From positions 1 to 64,000 of the forward strand of contig NZ_JBFBIK010000026.1 in the NCBI RefSeq assembly GCF_040685555.1: a stretch of DNA of 64,000 bases, given 5' to 3'. Position numbers and translations under genes: made by a program. The notes below the pieces were generated by a model. The model ran no database searches, was not told the origin of the DNA, and saw only the letters and a list, made by a program, of their open reading frames with translations. Below, in pieces: positions 45,328-53,425 of this stretch. Position 1 is the stretch's first letter; each line of letters starts with the position of its first letter. The DNA is from Sphaerisporangium sp040685555 (lineage in GTDB: Bacteria; Actinomycetota; Actinomycetes; Streptosporangiales; Streptosporangiaceae).

Positions 45328-46893
45328 CTAGATGCCGCGCATGCGGAGCACGTGCAGGGCCAGGGTCAGGTTGAGGCGCAGGTGGGCGTCCTCGGTGAAG
45401 TTGCCGAGCATGCGTTCCAGCTTCCCGATGCGGTAGCGCAGCGTGTTGTAGTGGAAGTGCAGGCGGCGGGCGGTCTCGGCCACGTTGAGGTTGGTCTCCA
45501 GCAGCACCTGGAGCGTGCGGCGCAGGTCGGCGTTCTCGGCGTCCTCGTCGAGTGCCAGCGGCCCGAGCGTCTCCTTCACGAACGCATGGAGCTCGGCGGT
45601 GTCGTTGACCAGCGACAGGAGCCGGTAGACGCCGAGCTGGTCGAAGTGGGCGACCGCGCCGGCCCCGTGGAGCTGCCGGCCCACCCTGGCCGCCTTCAGC
45701 GCCTGGCCGTAGGCATCGGGCAGGAGCTCGGCGCCCTGCGCGACCCTGCTCATGCCGGTGGAGAAGGTGGCGGGCCGGCAGTCGGCGAAGGCCGCCACCG
45801 CGTCCTTGGCCAGCCGGGTCATGTCGACGCCCGATCCGACGATGGCGACCACCTCGTGGGAGAAGCCCGCCACGGCGCCGCGCGGGTCGTGGCGGCGCAG
45901 CGCGGTGACCCACGCGGTGAGCAGCCGGTCGGGGGGGATGTCCCACTCGGGGTCGATCTCGGCGACGAGCACGCCGACGGGCCGTTCGAGATCCCACCCG
46001 AAGGCCCGGGCGCGGGACGCCACCCGGGTCCCGCCCCTGCCGGTGAGGACGTCGCGCAGGAAGTCGGCACGATACTTGCTCTCGACGGCGGCGACGGCCT
46101 CCTGCCGGGTCACCACCAGGGCCGCCACCGTGGCGGCACGTTCCAAGATGCCGATGTCGCCGGCCTGGATGGCGCCGCCGGGGCTGTGGGCGACGATGCG
46201 CCCGTGGTGGTGGCCGCCCGCGACGACGGGGACGACCGTGTAGTCGCCGCCGGAGACCGCGGGGGCGGCCCGCAGCAGGGTAGTGTCGCCGGCGGATTCG
46301 AGCACGTGCCCGGCGGGGTCGACCACGGCCACGGCCACGTCCAGGAGCCCCGCCACCTCGGCGACGACCTCGCGCAGCCCGCCGCCCGCCAGCACGATCT
46401 GCACGAGAGCCCTGTGGGCCTCCTCGGTGCGGGCGAGCAGCGCGGCCTGCCGGTTGAGGATGTCGGTGAGCACCTGGTTGAGGATGTCGTCGAAGCCGAC
46501 GTCGTTGGGCAGCAGGATCAGGGGGAAGCCGAGCCGGTCGGCCTGCTCCACCATCTCGGCCGGCAACTCGTCGACGTATCTGCCGAGCTTGATGCCGAGC
46601 GCCGCGAGGCCGCGCTCGTCGAGGTCGGTGACGAGCCGTCCGAGGGACTGCGGGGTGTTCCTCAGCGGGTATCCCGTGGTGAGCAGCAGTTCGTGGGGCT
46701 TCACCCACGCGAGGATGTCGGGCACCTCCATGACGTTGAGTCGCTGGACGATGCGGTCGAGGCCGGTCCTGCCGCCGATCAGCCGGGCTCCCGCCAGTGT
46801 GGAGACGCCGAGGACCTCACCCACGGACACGCCGTGAATGATGGTGCCCGTGGAGGCCAAACGCATCGCCGGGGGTGATGGGTCAGCTGTCAT
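45328..46893 (-). CDS. PucR-family transcription regulator
   Basis: A 521-residue protein from ATG 46893; a second ATG at 46866 is possible. The N-terminal PucR domain (SVGEVLGVSTLAGARLIGGR, LDRIVQRLNVMEVPDILAWV) is followed by a GAF-like/GGDEF-like middle. The C-terminal helix-turn-helix is LETNLNVAETARRLHFHYNT with LRYRIGKLERML. PucR proteins control purine catabolism. It lies between the permease-hydroxylase operon (same strand, downstream) and the AllFGH-type operon (divergent), the best place to control both. Confidence 0.95.
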   Translation of the reverse strand: MTADPSPPAMRLASTGTIIHGVSVGEVLGVSTLAGARLIGGRTGLDRIVQRLNVMEVPDILAWVKPHELLLTTGYPLRNTPQSLGRLVTDLDERGLAALGIKLGRYVDELPAEMVEQADRLGFPLILLPNDVGFDDILNQVLTDILNRQAALLARTEEAHRALVQIVLAGGGLREVVAEVAGLLDVAVAVVDPAGHVLESAGDTTLLRAAPAVSGGDYTVVPVVAGGHHHGRIVAHSPGGAIQAGDIGILERAATVAALVVTRQEAVAAVESKYRADFLRDVLTGRGGTRVASRARAFGWDLERPVGVLVAEIDPEWDIPPDRLLTAWVTALRRHDPRGAVAGFSHEVVAIVGSGVDMTRLAKDAVAAFADCRPATFSTGMSRVAQGAELLPDAYGQALKAARVGRQLHGAGAVAHFDQLGVYRLLSLVNDTAELHAFVKETLGPLALDEDAENADLRRTLQVLLETNLNVAETARRLHFHYNTLRYRIGKLERMLGNFTEDAHLRLNLTLALHVLRMRGI

Positions 46894-46958
46894 GGTGCTG
46901 CTCCAGGGTGGAACGTCGTTTCAGAGATTCTGACGGAACAGGGCGTCTGTCAACAAGA

Positions 46959-46983
46959 GCCAACTCCTTGGAGAACTGTTGGC
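46959..46983. promoter_or_regulatory. Candidate PucR site between divergent genes
   Basis: GCCAAC (46959-46964) and GTTGGC (46978-46983) form a perfect inverted repeat with a 13-bp spacer. An inner CTCCTTGGAG palindrome lies at 46964-46973. The site is in the 155-bp gap between PucR and the DUF2877 gene. Confidence 0.35.
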
Positions 46984-47048
46984 ATCTTTCTCCGTACGGC
47001 CGATCTCCAGGACCGTTCTACGGTTCCCCCAGACTCGCGGGAGGCCGA

Positions 47049-47945
47049 GTGACACTGGGGACGCGTACACGGATCCAACACCGCGCGCCGGGGGACGCCA
47101 AGGCGTTCGGCGCCGCGAGCACCGCGCTGCGCCCGGCGCTCGAGTCGCCGCGGCGGCCCGCACGGGTGCTGGCGGTGTTCCCGCTGGGCGTCTACCTGGA
47201 GATCCGCACCGACGTCGAGCCGTCCGTCGTGGCGGTCGTCACCGGCGAGGCGACGCGGCTGCCCAACGCCGTCGTGCTGAGCGACCCGCTGCCAGTGACG
47301 GCGCCGGGAGACGAGGCCGCGGTCGGCGACGGGTGCATCGAGATCGGCCGGCTGACCGTCCGCGTCCGCCGCTGGTGGGATCCCGCGCCCTCGCTCGGGC
47401 CCGTCGAGCTCTCACGGCTGGAGCAGGTGCTTCCCCGGCTCGGCGTGGTCTGCGCGGCCTCGGCCCGCAGGCCGGGGCTGGCCGACGGCGGCGCCGGGGC
47501 GCTGCTCGCCGAGGGCTGCGCCCGTGGGTCGCTCACGGCGGCCATCACCGCCACCGAGCAGCTGATGGGCCTCGGCCCCGGCCTGACGCCCAGCGGCGAC
47601 GACATGCTGGCGGGCGTGCTGGTCGCGCTGCGCCAGATCGGCAGGGCGGCGGGCGTGAGCAGGGCCGTGTGGCTGGCCGACTGGCTCGCCGCGACCGTGG
47701 CGTTCGACGCCCGCACGCGCACCACCCCGATCTCGGCGACGCTGCTGCACTGCGCCGCCCAGGGCCAGGCCTGCGCCGACGCGCTCGCGGTGCTGCGAGG
47801 GATCGCCGGCCACCAGCCGCTCGAACCCGCCGTGCACCGCCTGCTCCGGCTCGGCCACACCTCCGGCGCCGACCTCGCCTGGGGCCTGCGTACCGGTGTG
47901 TCCGCGGTCGTCGCGCTCGGCCGGAGTTTACGAACGGCCAGGTGA
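47049..47945 (+). CDS. allH: DUF2877 protein, AllH-type (oxamic transcarbamylase component)
   Basis: A 298-residue protein from GTG 47049 with GGGAGG upstream. It carries the DUF2877 core GLGPGLTPSGDDMLAGVLVAL. It is followed by helices with FDARTRTTPISATLLHCAAQ and a closing GHTSGADLAWGL motif. E. coli AllH (formerly YlbF) belongs to this family and, with AllF and AllG, forms the oxamic transcarbamylase of anaerobic allantoin use. Here it heads the plus-strand operon, divergent from PucR. The gene symbol rests on family and neighbours. Confidence 0.8.
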   Translation: MTLGTRTRIQHRAPGDAKAFGAASTALRPALESPRRPARVLAVFPLGVYLEIRTDVEPSVVAVVTGEATRLPNAVVLSDPLPVTAPGDEAAVGDGCIEIGRLTVRVRRWWDPAPSLGPVELSRLEQVLPRLGVVCAASARRPGLADGGAGALLAEGCARGSLTAAITATEQLMGLGPGLTPSGDDMLAGVLVALRQIGRAAGVSRAVWLADWLAATVAFDARTRTTPISATLLHCAAQGQACADALAVLRGIAGHQPLEPAVHRLLRLGHTSGADLAWGLRTGVSAVVALGRSLRTAR

Positions 47946-48037
47946 ACTCCCAGGTATGCGCTCCCGCGGGCGACGCGGTGGGCGATGATCGACATGTGAG
48001 CGGACTTCTTACGAGGGGCGGTGAGCGACCGTTGACC

Positions 48038-49417
48038 ATGACTAGCGATCTGGTGGAGGTACGCGCCGGGGTCTATCACGACTCGGTGAGCCTGATGCGG
48101 ATCAGCCAGGCGCTGAGCTCCCGCCCGGGCGTCACCGTCGCGGTGGTGGCCATGGCGACCGAGCTGAATCTCGGGCTGGCCAGGGAGGTCGGGTTCGAGA
48201 TACCCGAGACCGGGCCGTCCGACCTGCTCGTCGCCATCAGGGCCGATTCCGACGCGGCGCTGAAGGACGGCGCCGAGGAGCTCGACCGGCAGTTCGCCGC
48301 TCTGGCGAGGGGTGGAGGCTCGGGAGGCGCGCACGCCGAGAGCCCGCCTCGTACGACCCGGGCCGCCGCGAGGGCCTGGGATGCCTCGCTGGCGCTGGTG
48401 TCGGTGCCCGGCGAGCACGCCTTCGCGGAGGCGATGGACGCGATCGACGCCGGGCTCTCTGTGATGATCTTCAGTGACAACATCCCCGTGGAGCAGGAGG
48501 TACTGCTCAAGGAGCGGGCGAGCGAGCGGGGCGTGCTGGTGATGGGCCCCGACTGCGGCACGGCGGTCGTGGGCGGCGCGGGGCTGGGATTCGCCAACGT
48601 CCTGCGCCCGGGGCGCGTGGGCGTGGTGGCCGCCTCGGGCACCGGCGCCCAGCAGGTGACCTGCCTGCTCGACCACGCCGGCGCCGGGGTGAGCCACGTC
48701 CTTGGCGTCGGCGGCAGAGACCTGTCGGCGGCCGTGGGCGGCCGGTCCACGCTGGTGGCCCTCGCGGCCCTGGACGCCGACCCGGCCACCGAGCTCATCG
48801 TGCTGATCTCCAAGCCGCCGGCCCCCGAGGTCGCCGAAGTCGTGCGCCGGGCCGTCGAGGGCCTCGCGACGCCGGTCGTCACCGCCCTGCTCGGGCCCGG
48901 GCAGGACGACCTGACCTCGGCCGCCGAGAAGGCCCTGCGCGCCCTCGGCCTTGACGTGCCCGAGTGGCCCTCGTGGCCGGTCCCGCAGCGGGCGGCGCCC
49001 TCCGCCGAACTGTCCGGGCTCTACTCCGGCGGCACGCTGTGCACCGAGGCGCGCATCATCGCGGGGTCCGGCGCGTTCACCGACTTCGGCGACGACGAGT
49101 ACACCCGGGGCCGCGCCCATCCGATGATCGACCCGACCCTGCGCCTGGAGGCGCTCGGGCGGGCCTCCGGCGTCGCGCTGCTCGACGTCGTGCTCGGCCA
49201 CGCCGCCGAACCCGACCCCTCGGCCCGGCTCGCGCCCGCGGTCCGCGAGGCGTGCGAGCGGGGTACGGCCGTGGTGGTGGCCCTGGTCGGCACCGAGTCC
49301 GACCCGCAGGGCATGCGCCGGCAGGCGGACGCCCTGGTGACGGCCGGAGCGTCGGTGTTCACCTCCAACGCGGCCGCCGCCAGGCACGCCGCGAGCCTGA
49401 TCGGGAGTGCCCTGTGA
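48038..49417 (+). CDS. allF: FdrA-type protein, AllF (oxamic transcarbamylase component)
   Basis: A 459-residue protein from ATG 48038; TTG 48032 or GTG 47996 are alternatives because the only good purine run (GAGGGGCGGTGAG) lies further upstream. It has the succinyl-CoA-synthetase-like fold of FdrA. The N-terminus has YHDSVSLMRISQAL and the nucleotide-binding core is MGPDCGTAVVGGAGLGFANV, then GRVGVVAASGTGAQQVTCLL. Further on come VGGRDLSAAVGG and LYSGGTLCTEA. FdrA homologues are the AllF subunit of oxamic transcarbamylase. Its stop overlaps the DUF1116 start as GTGA. Confidence 0.85.
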   Translation: MTSDLVEVRAGVYHDSVSLMRISQALSSRPGVTVAVVAMATELNLGLAREVGFEIPETGPSDLLVAIRADSDAALKDGAEELDRQFAALARGGGSGGAHAESPPRTTRAAARAWDASLALVSVPGEHAFAEAMDAIDAGLSVMIFSDNIPVEQEVLLKERASERGVLVMGPDCGTAVVGGAGLGFANVLRPGRVGVVAASGTGAQQVTCLLDHAGAGVSHVLGVGGRDLSAAVGGRSTLVALAALDADPATELIVLISKPPAPEVAEVVRRAVEGLATPVVTALLGPGQDDLTSAAEKALRALGLDVPEWPSWPVPQRAAPSAELSGLYSGGTLCTEARIIAGSGAFTDFGDDEYTRGRAHPMIDPTLRLEALGRASGVALLDVVLGHAAEPDPSARLAPAVREACERGTAVVVALVGTESDPQGMRRQADALVTAGASVFTSNAAAARHAASLIGSAL

Positions 49418-50796
49418 GGTTGTCCATGCTCGACGGCGAGCCCCGCGTGATCACCGCCGGTGCCGCCGTGCTCGCCGAAGCGCTCGACCAGCAGGCCGTG
49501 CCGCGCCTCGGGGTCGACTGGCGGCCCCCGCTCCCGGGCACCTCCGCCGCCCTGGCCAAGGTGCTGGCCGACCCGGCCCGGCAGCGCGCGAACGAGGTGG
49601 CCGTGGGCCGGCTGCTCTCCGCCCGCCCGCAGCTCGTCGGGGTGAGGCCCGCGCGCGACGTGCTCGACCTGCCCGAGCGCACCTTCTTCCACGCCGGGCC
49701 TCCCATCGACTGGGAGCGGGCCTCCGGGCCGATGCGGGGAGCGCTCATCGGGGCCGCGCTCTTCGAGGGCCTGGCGGCCGACGCCGAGGAGGCCGAGCGC
49801 CTGCTGGTCTCCGGAAGCGTGAAGCTCGACTCCTGCCACCACCACCGCACCGTCGGGCCGATGGCCGGGGTGGTGAGCCCGTCGATGTGGATGTTCGAGG
49901 TCGTCGACGGCGAGCACGGCGGCACCGCGTACTGCTCGCTCAACGAGGGCCTGGGCAAGGTGCTGCGGTACGGCGCCTACGGGCCGGAGGTGGTCGAGCG
50001 GCTGCGCTGGATGGGCGAGGTGCTCGGGCCGGTGCTCGCGGGGGCCCTGGCCGTCAGCGGCCCGATGGACCTGCGGTCGCTGATCGCCCAGGCGCTCCAG
50101 ATGGGCGACGAGCTACACAACCGTAACCGCGCTGCCACATCCCTCATGGTCCGCGAGATCGCCCCGGCGATCGTGGAGGCGTCGCCGGAGCACGCCGCCG
50201 CCGTCCTGCGCTTCATCAACGGCAACGACCACTTCTTCCTGAACGCGGGGATGGCGGCGGGGAAGGTCAGCGCGGACGCCGCCAGGGACGTTCCCGGGTC
50301 CTCACTGGTGGTCGCCATGGCGCGCAACGGCACCGACTTCGGCATCCAGGTCTCCGGGCTCGGCGACCGGTGGTTCACCGGCCCTGCCGGGGTTCCCGAC
50401 GGCCTCTACCTGGGCGCGTACGGTCCGGACGACGCCAACCCCGACATCGGCGACTCCACGATCACCGAGACGTCCGGCCTGGGCGGGTTCGCCATGGCCG
50501 CCGCGCCGGCGATCGTCCGGTTCGTCGGGGGTGACGTGTCGGACGCCATCGCCGCGACCCGGTCCATGTACGAGATCACGCTGGCCGAGCATCCGGCCTA
50601 CCAGATCCCCGGGCTCGGCTTCAGGGGCACGCCGACGGGCATCGACCTCGCGCTGATCGCGAGGACGGGGCAGCTTCCGGTCGTCAACACCGGCATCGCG
50701 GGCCGCGTGGCGGGAACCGGGCAGGTCGGCGCGGGTCTGGTCAGCCCTCCCGCCGAAGCGTTCACCTCGGCCCTGGCCGCGCTCGCCGATACGTAA
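49414..50796 (+). CDS. allG: DUF1116 protein, AllG (oxamic transcarbamylase component)
   Basis: A 460-residue protein from GTG 49414, overlapping the AllF stop. It has DUF1116/YlbE features: IDWERASGPMRGALIGAALF, SGSVKLDSCHHHRTVGPMAG, GDELHNRNRAATSLMVREIA, NGNDHFFLNAGMAAGK and PTGIDLALIARTGQLPVVNT. E. coli AllG (YlbE) is its counterpart. With AllF and AllH it would split oxalurate (N-carbamoyl-oxamate) into oxamate and carbamoyl phosphate, or the reverse. A carbamate kinase gene to use the carbamoyl phosphate is not in the window. Confidence 0.85.
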   Translation: MRLSMLDGEPRVITAGAAVLAEALDQQAVPRLGVDWRPPLPGTSAALAKVLADPARQRANEVAVGRLLSARPQLVGVRPARDVLDLPERTFFHAGPPIDWERASGPMRGALIGAALFEGLAADAEEAERLLVSGSVKLDSCHHHRTVGPMAGVVSPSMWMFEVVDGEHGGTAYCSLNEGLGKVLRYGAYGPEVVERLRWMGEVLGPVLAGALAVSGPMDLRSLIAQALQMGDELHNRNRAATSLMVREIAPAIVEASPEHAAAVLRFINGNDHFFLNAGMAAGKVSADAARDVPGSSLVVAMARNGTDFGIQVSGLGDRWFTGPAGVPDGLYLGAYGPDDANPDIGDSTITETSGLGGFAMAAAPAIVRFVGGDVSDAIAATRSMYEITLAEHPAYQIPGLGFRGTPTGIDLALIARTGQLPVVNTGIAGRVAGTGQVGAGLVSPPAEAFTSALAALADT

Positions 50797-50811
50797 AAAA
50801 AGACCGAATTC

Positions 50812-50831
50812 CCTTTGACCCGGCTTTGACC
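50812..50831 (+). promoter_or_regulatory. Direct repeat in the kinase promoter region
   Basis: CTTTGACCC occurs twice, 11 bp apart centre to centre, in the first AT-richer stretch after the AllG stop, followed by TAATAT. It may be part of the kinase promoter or a regulator site. Confidence 0.3.
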
Positions 50832-50935
50832 CTAATATCAGTGGCCAGCCTCACCGTCTTGACGACGCACATGATCCATGCAAGATCCACAAAATGGGGA
50901 AATGACGCGGACGAGCGTGAATTGGGGACCGCGGT

Positions 50936-53425
50936 ATGACGACCGATCGCGCGCTCGGGAGGGCGCCCTCCATGACCGAGGGTAAGAGCCCCTTGGGCGA
51001 CGCCGGGGTCGCGCCAGAGGGTCAGGGACGGCTCGTGGGCCGGCGCTACCGCCTGCTCTCACCGGTCGGCCGTGGTGGCATGGGCATGGTCTGGCATGCC
51101 CATGACGTGCTGCTCGACCGTGACGTCGCGGTCAAGGAGCTGATCCTGCCCTTCGGCCTCGACCAGGCGGGCAAGCAGGTCGCCCACCGGCGCATGCTGC
51201 GCGAGGCCAGGTCCGCCGCGCGGCTCAGCCATCCGGGCATCGTCACCGTCCACGACGTCGTCGAGGAGGACGGCCGCCCCTGGATCGTCATGGAGCTGGT
51301 CCGCGCCTGGTCGCTGGAGCAGGCCGTGCGGCAGAGCGGGCCGCTGCCCGTGGTCCAGGCCGCCGAGATCGGCGTCCGCGTGCTCGACGCGCTCCGGCAC
51401 GCCCACGCCGCCGGCATCCTGCACCGCGACGTCAAGCCCGGCAACGTGCTGCTCACCGCCGACCGTGTGGTGCTCACCGACTTCGGCATCGCGGCGATAG
51501 AAGGTGATGTCACCATCACCCAGACGGGCCTTCTCATGGGCTCGCCCGCCTACATCCCGCCGGAGCGGCTCCAGGGCCGCCCGATCACCCACGCGGCCGA
51601 TCTGTGGTCCTACGGCGCGACGCTGTACGCCGCCGTCGAGGGCCGCCCGCCGTACGAGGGGCCGGACGCTGTGGCCGTCCTCGGCGCGGTGCTGACCCAG
51701 GAGCCCAACCGCCCGCAACGCGCCGGAGCCCTGCTGCCGGTCATCGAGGGCCTGCTGCGTAAGAACCCCGCCGACAGGATGCCTGCCGCCCAAGCCGCCG
51801 AGCTGCTGGAACGGGTGCTGCGCACCCACGGGTCGGGGCTCGCGCTCCTCGGCGACCGTCACGTCTCCACTCCCCTGCCCACGCAGGCCGACTCCACGCC
51901 GGTGCGCATGCTCCCTCCGCTCGATCCGCCGTCGGGACCGATGCCGTCACGCATCATCGAGACGCCCTCAGGACCCGTGCGCATCCCCTTCGACCCGGAC
52001 TCCGCCGACCAGTCCGCGGGCACCGCCGATCCGTTCCGCCCGCGGGGCGGCGGCTCGTCCACCGGCTCGCACGGCACGCCCTACGGAGCACCGGCGGGGT
52101 ACGACGCGCTGGACGGCCCCTCGGGTTCGCAGCCGGCGAACCCGTACGACGCGCTGCGCAGCCCGTCGGGGCCCCTGCCGGTCAACCCCTACGACGCGCT
52201 GGGCAGCCCCTCGGCGCCCCAGCCGGTCAACCCGTACGACGCCTTACGCAGCCCCTCAGGATCGCAGCCGGTCAACCCGTACGACGCTCTGCGCAGCCCG
52301 TCGGGACCGCAGCCAAGCCCGTTCGAGGCGTTCCGGAGCCCTTCAGGTCCCCAGCCCGCGCCGCATGACGCGCTGCACGGCCCCTCGGGAGCACAGCCGG
52401 CCGACCCGTACGACGCTCTGCGCAGCCCCTCGGGGCCGCAGCCGATGCCCTACGAGGGGCAGAACAGGTCGCCCGGCACCCGGTCGAACCTCTACGACGC
52501 CCTCAAGAGCACCTCCGGTCCCCAGCCGCACCAACCGTTCGACACGCCCGGTGGGGCCCACTCCGCCCGCGATTCGCTGGTGGCGGGGACGCCCGGATCC
52601 CGCGTGTGGCCGGCGAGCCCCCCCTCGAACCTGGCCGACAAGCTCGCAAAAGACCTCCAGGGCGATCCGTTCGCCGGTCCGGACCACAGGGGCGGCGGCC
52701 GGGGCACGCGCGAGGAGGAACCGGATCCCCGTACGCGCCGCCGCGGAACGGCGGAGCCGGAGGACGACGCCCGCGAGGGCCGCTCCCCCGTCATGCTCAT
52801 CCTGGCCGGTGTGGGGGTCGTCGGCGTGGTGGCCGCCCTGCTGTTCGTGCTGTGGCCCTCGGGCTCGCCGTCGCAGGACAACGTCGCCACCCCGATTGCC
52901 GCCACCGAAGGTCCGCCCTCCGCCGTGCAGTCCTCGCCGGAGTCCTCGGCCCCCGACGACCAGGCCGTTCCCACGGCGATCCCGGCGAACTTCCGCACGC
53001 ACACGGCGGCGGGCGCGTCGGTCGCGGTTCCCAAGGACTGGACGGCGTCCATCTCGGGCGAAGCGGTGACCTACCTCGGCCCGAAGAGCTCCGGGCGGCG
53101 CATCCAGATCAAGAAGGTGCCCTCCACCGGCGACGACGGCCTGACCGCGCTGACCAAGGCCAAGGACGAGGCCACGCTCACCGACTACGCCCAGGTCAGG
53201 CTGGAGTCCTCCACCTTCGGGAACGGCAAGTGGCAGGCGAGCGTCTGGGAGTACACCTACACCGCTCTGAACAACGTGACCACGCACGCCGTCACCCGGC
53301 ACATCGCCATCGACGGCAAGACGGCCTTCGAGGTGACGTTCACCGCGCCCGACGCCGAGTGGGACCAGGCGGACAACCGCCAGACGATGGCCGTCCTGTG
53401 GAGCAGCTTCAAGCCCGCTTCCTGA
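50936..53425 (+). CDS. Membrane Ser/Thr protein kinase with tandem-repeat linker
   Basis: An 829-residue protein from ATG 50936 (GGGGACC upstream). Residues ~37-300 are a Hanks-type kinase with all active residues: glycine loop GRGGMGMVW (46-54), Lys67 (VAVKEL), HRDVKPGN (Asp165), DFG at 182-184 and PPE. A proline-rich segment follows. Residues ~388-535 are about ten copies of a 14-15 residue unit of the type YDALRSPSGPQPVNP. One membrane helix lies at ~619-642 and an extracellular domain at ~690-829 (FRTHTAAGASVAVPKDWTAS) resembles lipoprotein-type ligand-binding folds. It probably senses an outside signal and phosphorylates cytoplasmic targets. It converges on the phosphoesterase gene with no spacer. 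Confidence 0.95.
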   Translation: MTTDRALGRAPSMTEGKSPLGDAGVAPEGQGRLVGRRYRLLSPVGRGGMGMVWHAHDVLLDRDVAVKELILPFGLDQAGKQVAHRRMLREARSAARLSHPGIVTVHDVVEEDGRPWIVMELVRAWSLEQAVRQSGPLPVVQAAEIGVRVLDALRHAHAAGILHRDVKPGNVLLTADRVVLTDFGIAAIEGDVTITQTGLLMGSPAYIPPERLQGRPITHAADLWSYGATLYAAVEGRPPYEGPDAVAVLGAVLTQEPNRPQRAGALLPVIEGLLRKNPADRMPAAQAAELLERVLRTHGSGLALLGDRHVSTPLPTQADSTPVRMLPPLDPPSGPMPSRIIETPSGPVRIPFDPDSADQSAGTADPFRPRGGGSSTGSHGTPYGAPAGYDALDGPSGSQPANPYDALRSPSGPLPVNPYDALGSPSAPQPVNPYDALRSPSGSQPVNPYDALRSPSGPQPSPFEAFRSPSGPQPAPHDALHGPSGAQPADPYDALRSPSGPQPMPYEGQNRSPGTRSNLYDALKSTSGPQPHQPFDTPGGAHSARDSLVAGTPGSRVWPASPPSNLADKLAKDLQGDPFAGPDHRGGGRGTREEEPDPRTRRRGTAEPEDDAREGRSPVMLILAGVGVVGVVAALLFVLWPSGSPSQDNVATPIAATEGPPSAVQSSPESSAPDDQAVPTAIPANFRTHTAAGASVAVPKDWTASISGEAVTYLGPKSSGRRIQIKKVPSTGDDGLTALTKAKDEATLTDYAQVRLESSTFGNGKWQASVWEYTYTALNNVTTHAVTRHIAIDGKTAFEVTFTAPDAEWDQADNRQTMAVLWSSFKPAS
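52099..52540 (+). repeat. Coding tandem repeat, ~42-45 bp units
   Basis: About ten units inside the kinase gene. Core codons encode (Tyr/Phe/His)-Asp/Glu-Ala-Leu/Phe followed by Ser-Pro-Ser-Gly-Pro-Gln-Pro. Several neighbouring units are nearly identical at DNA level, which points to recent expansion. Confidence 0.9.
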
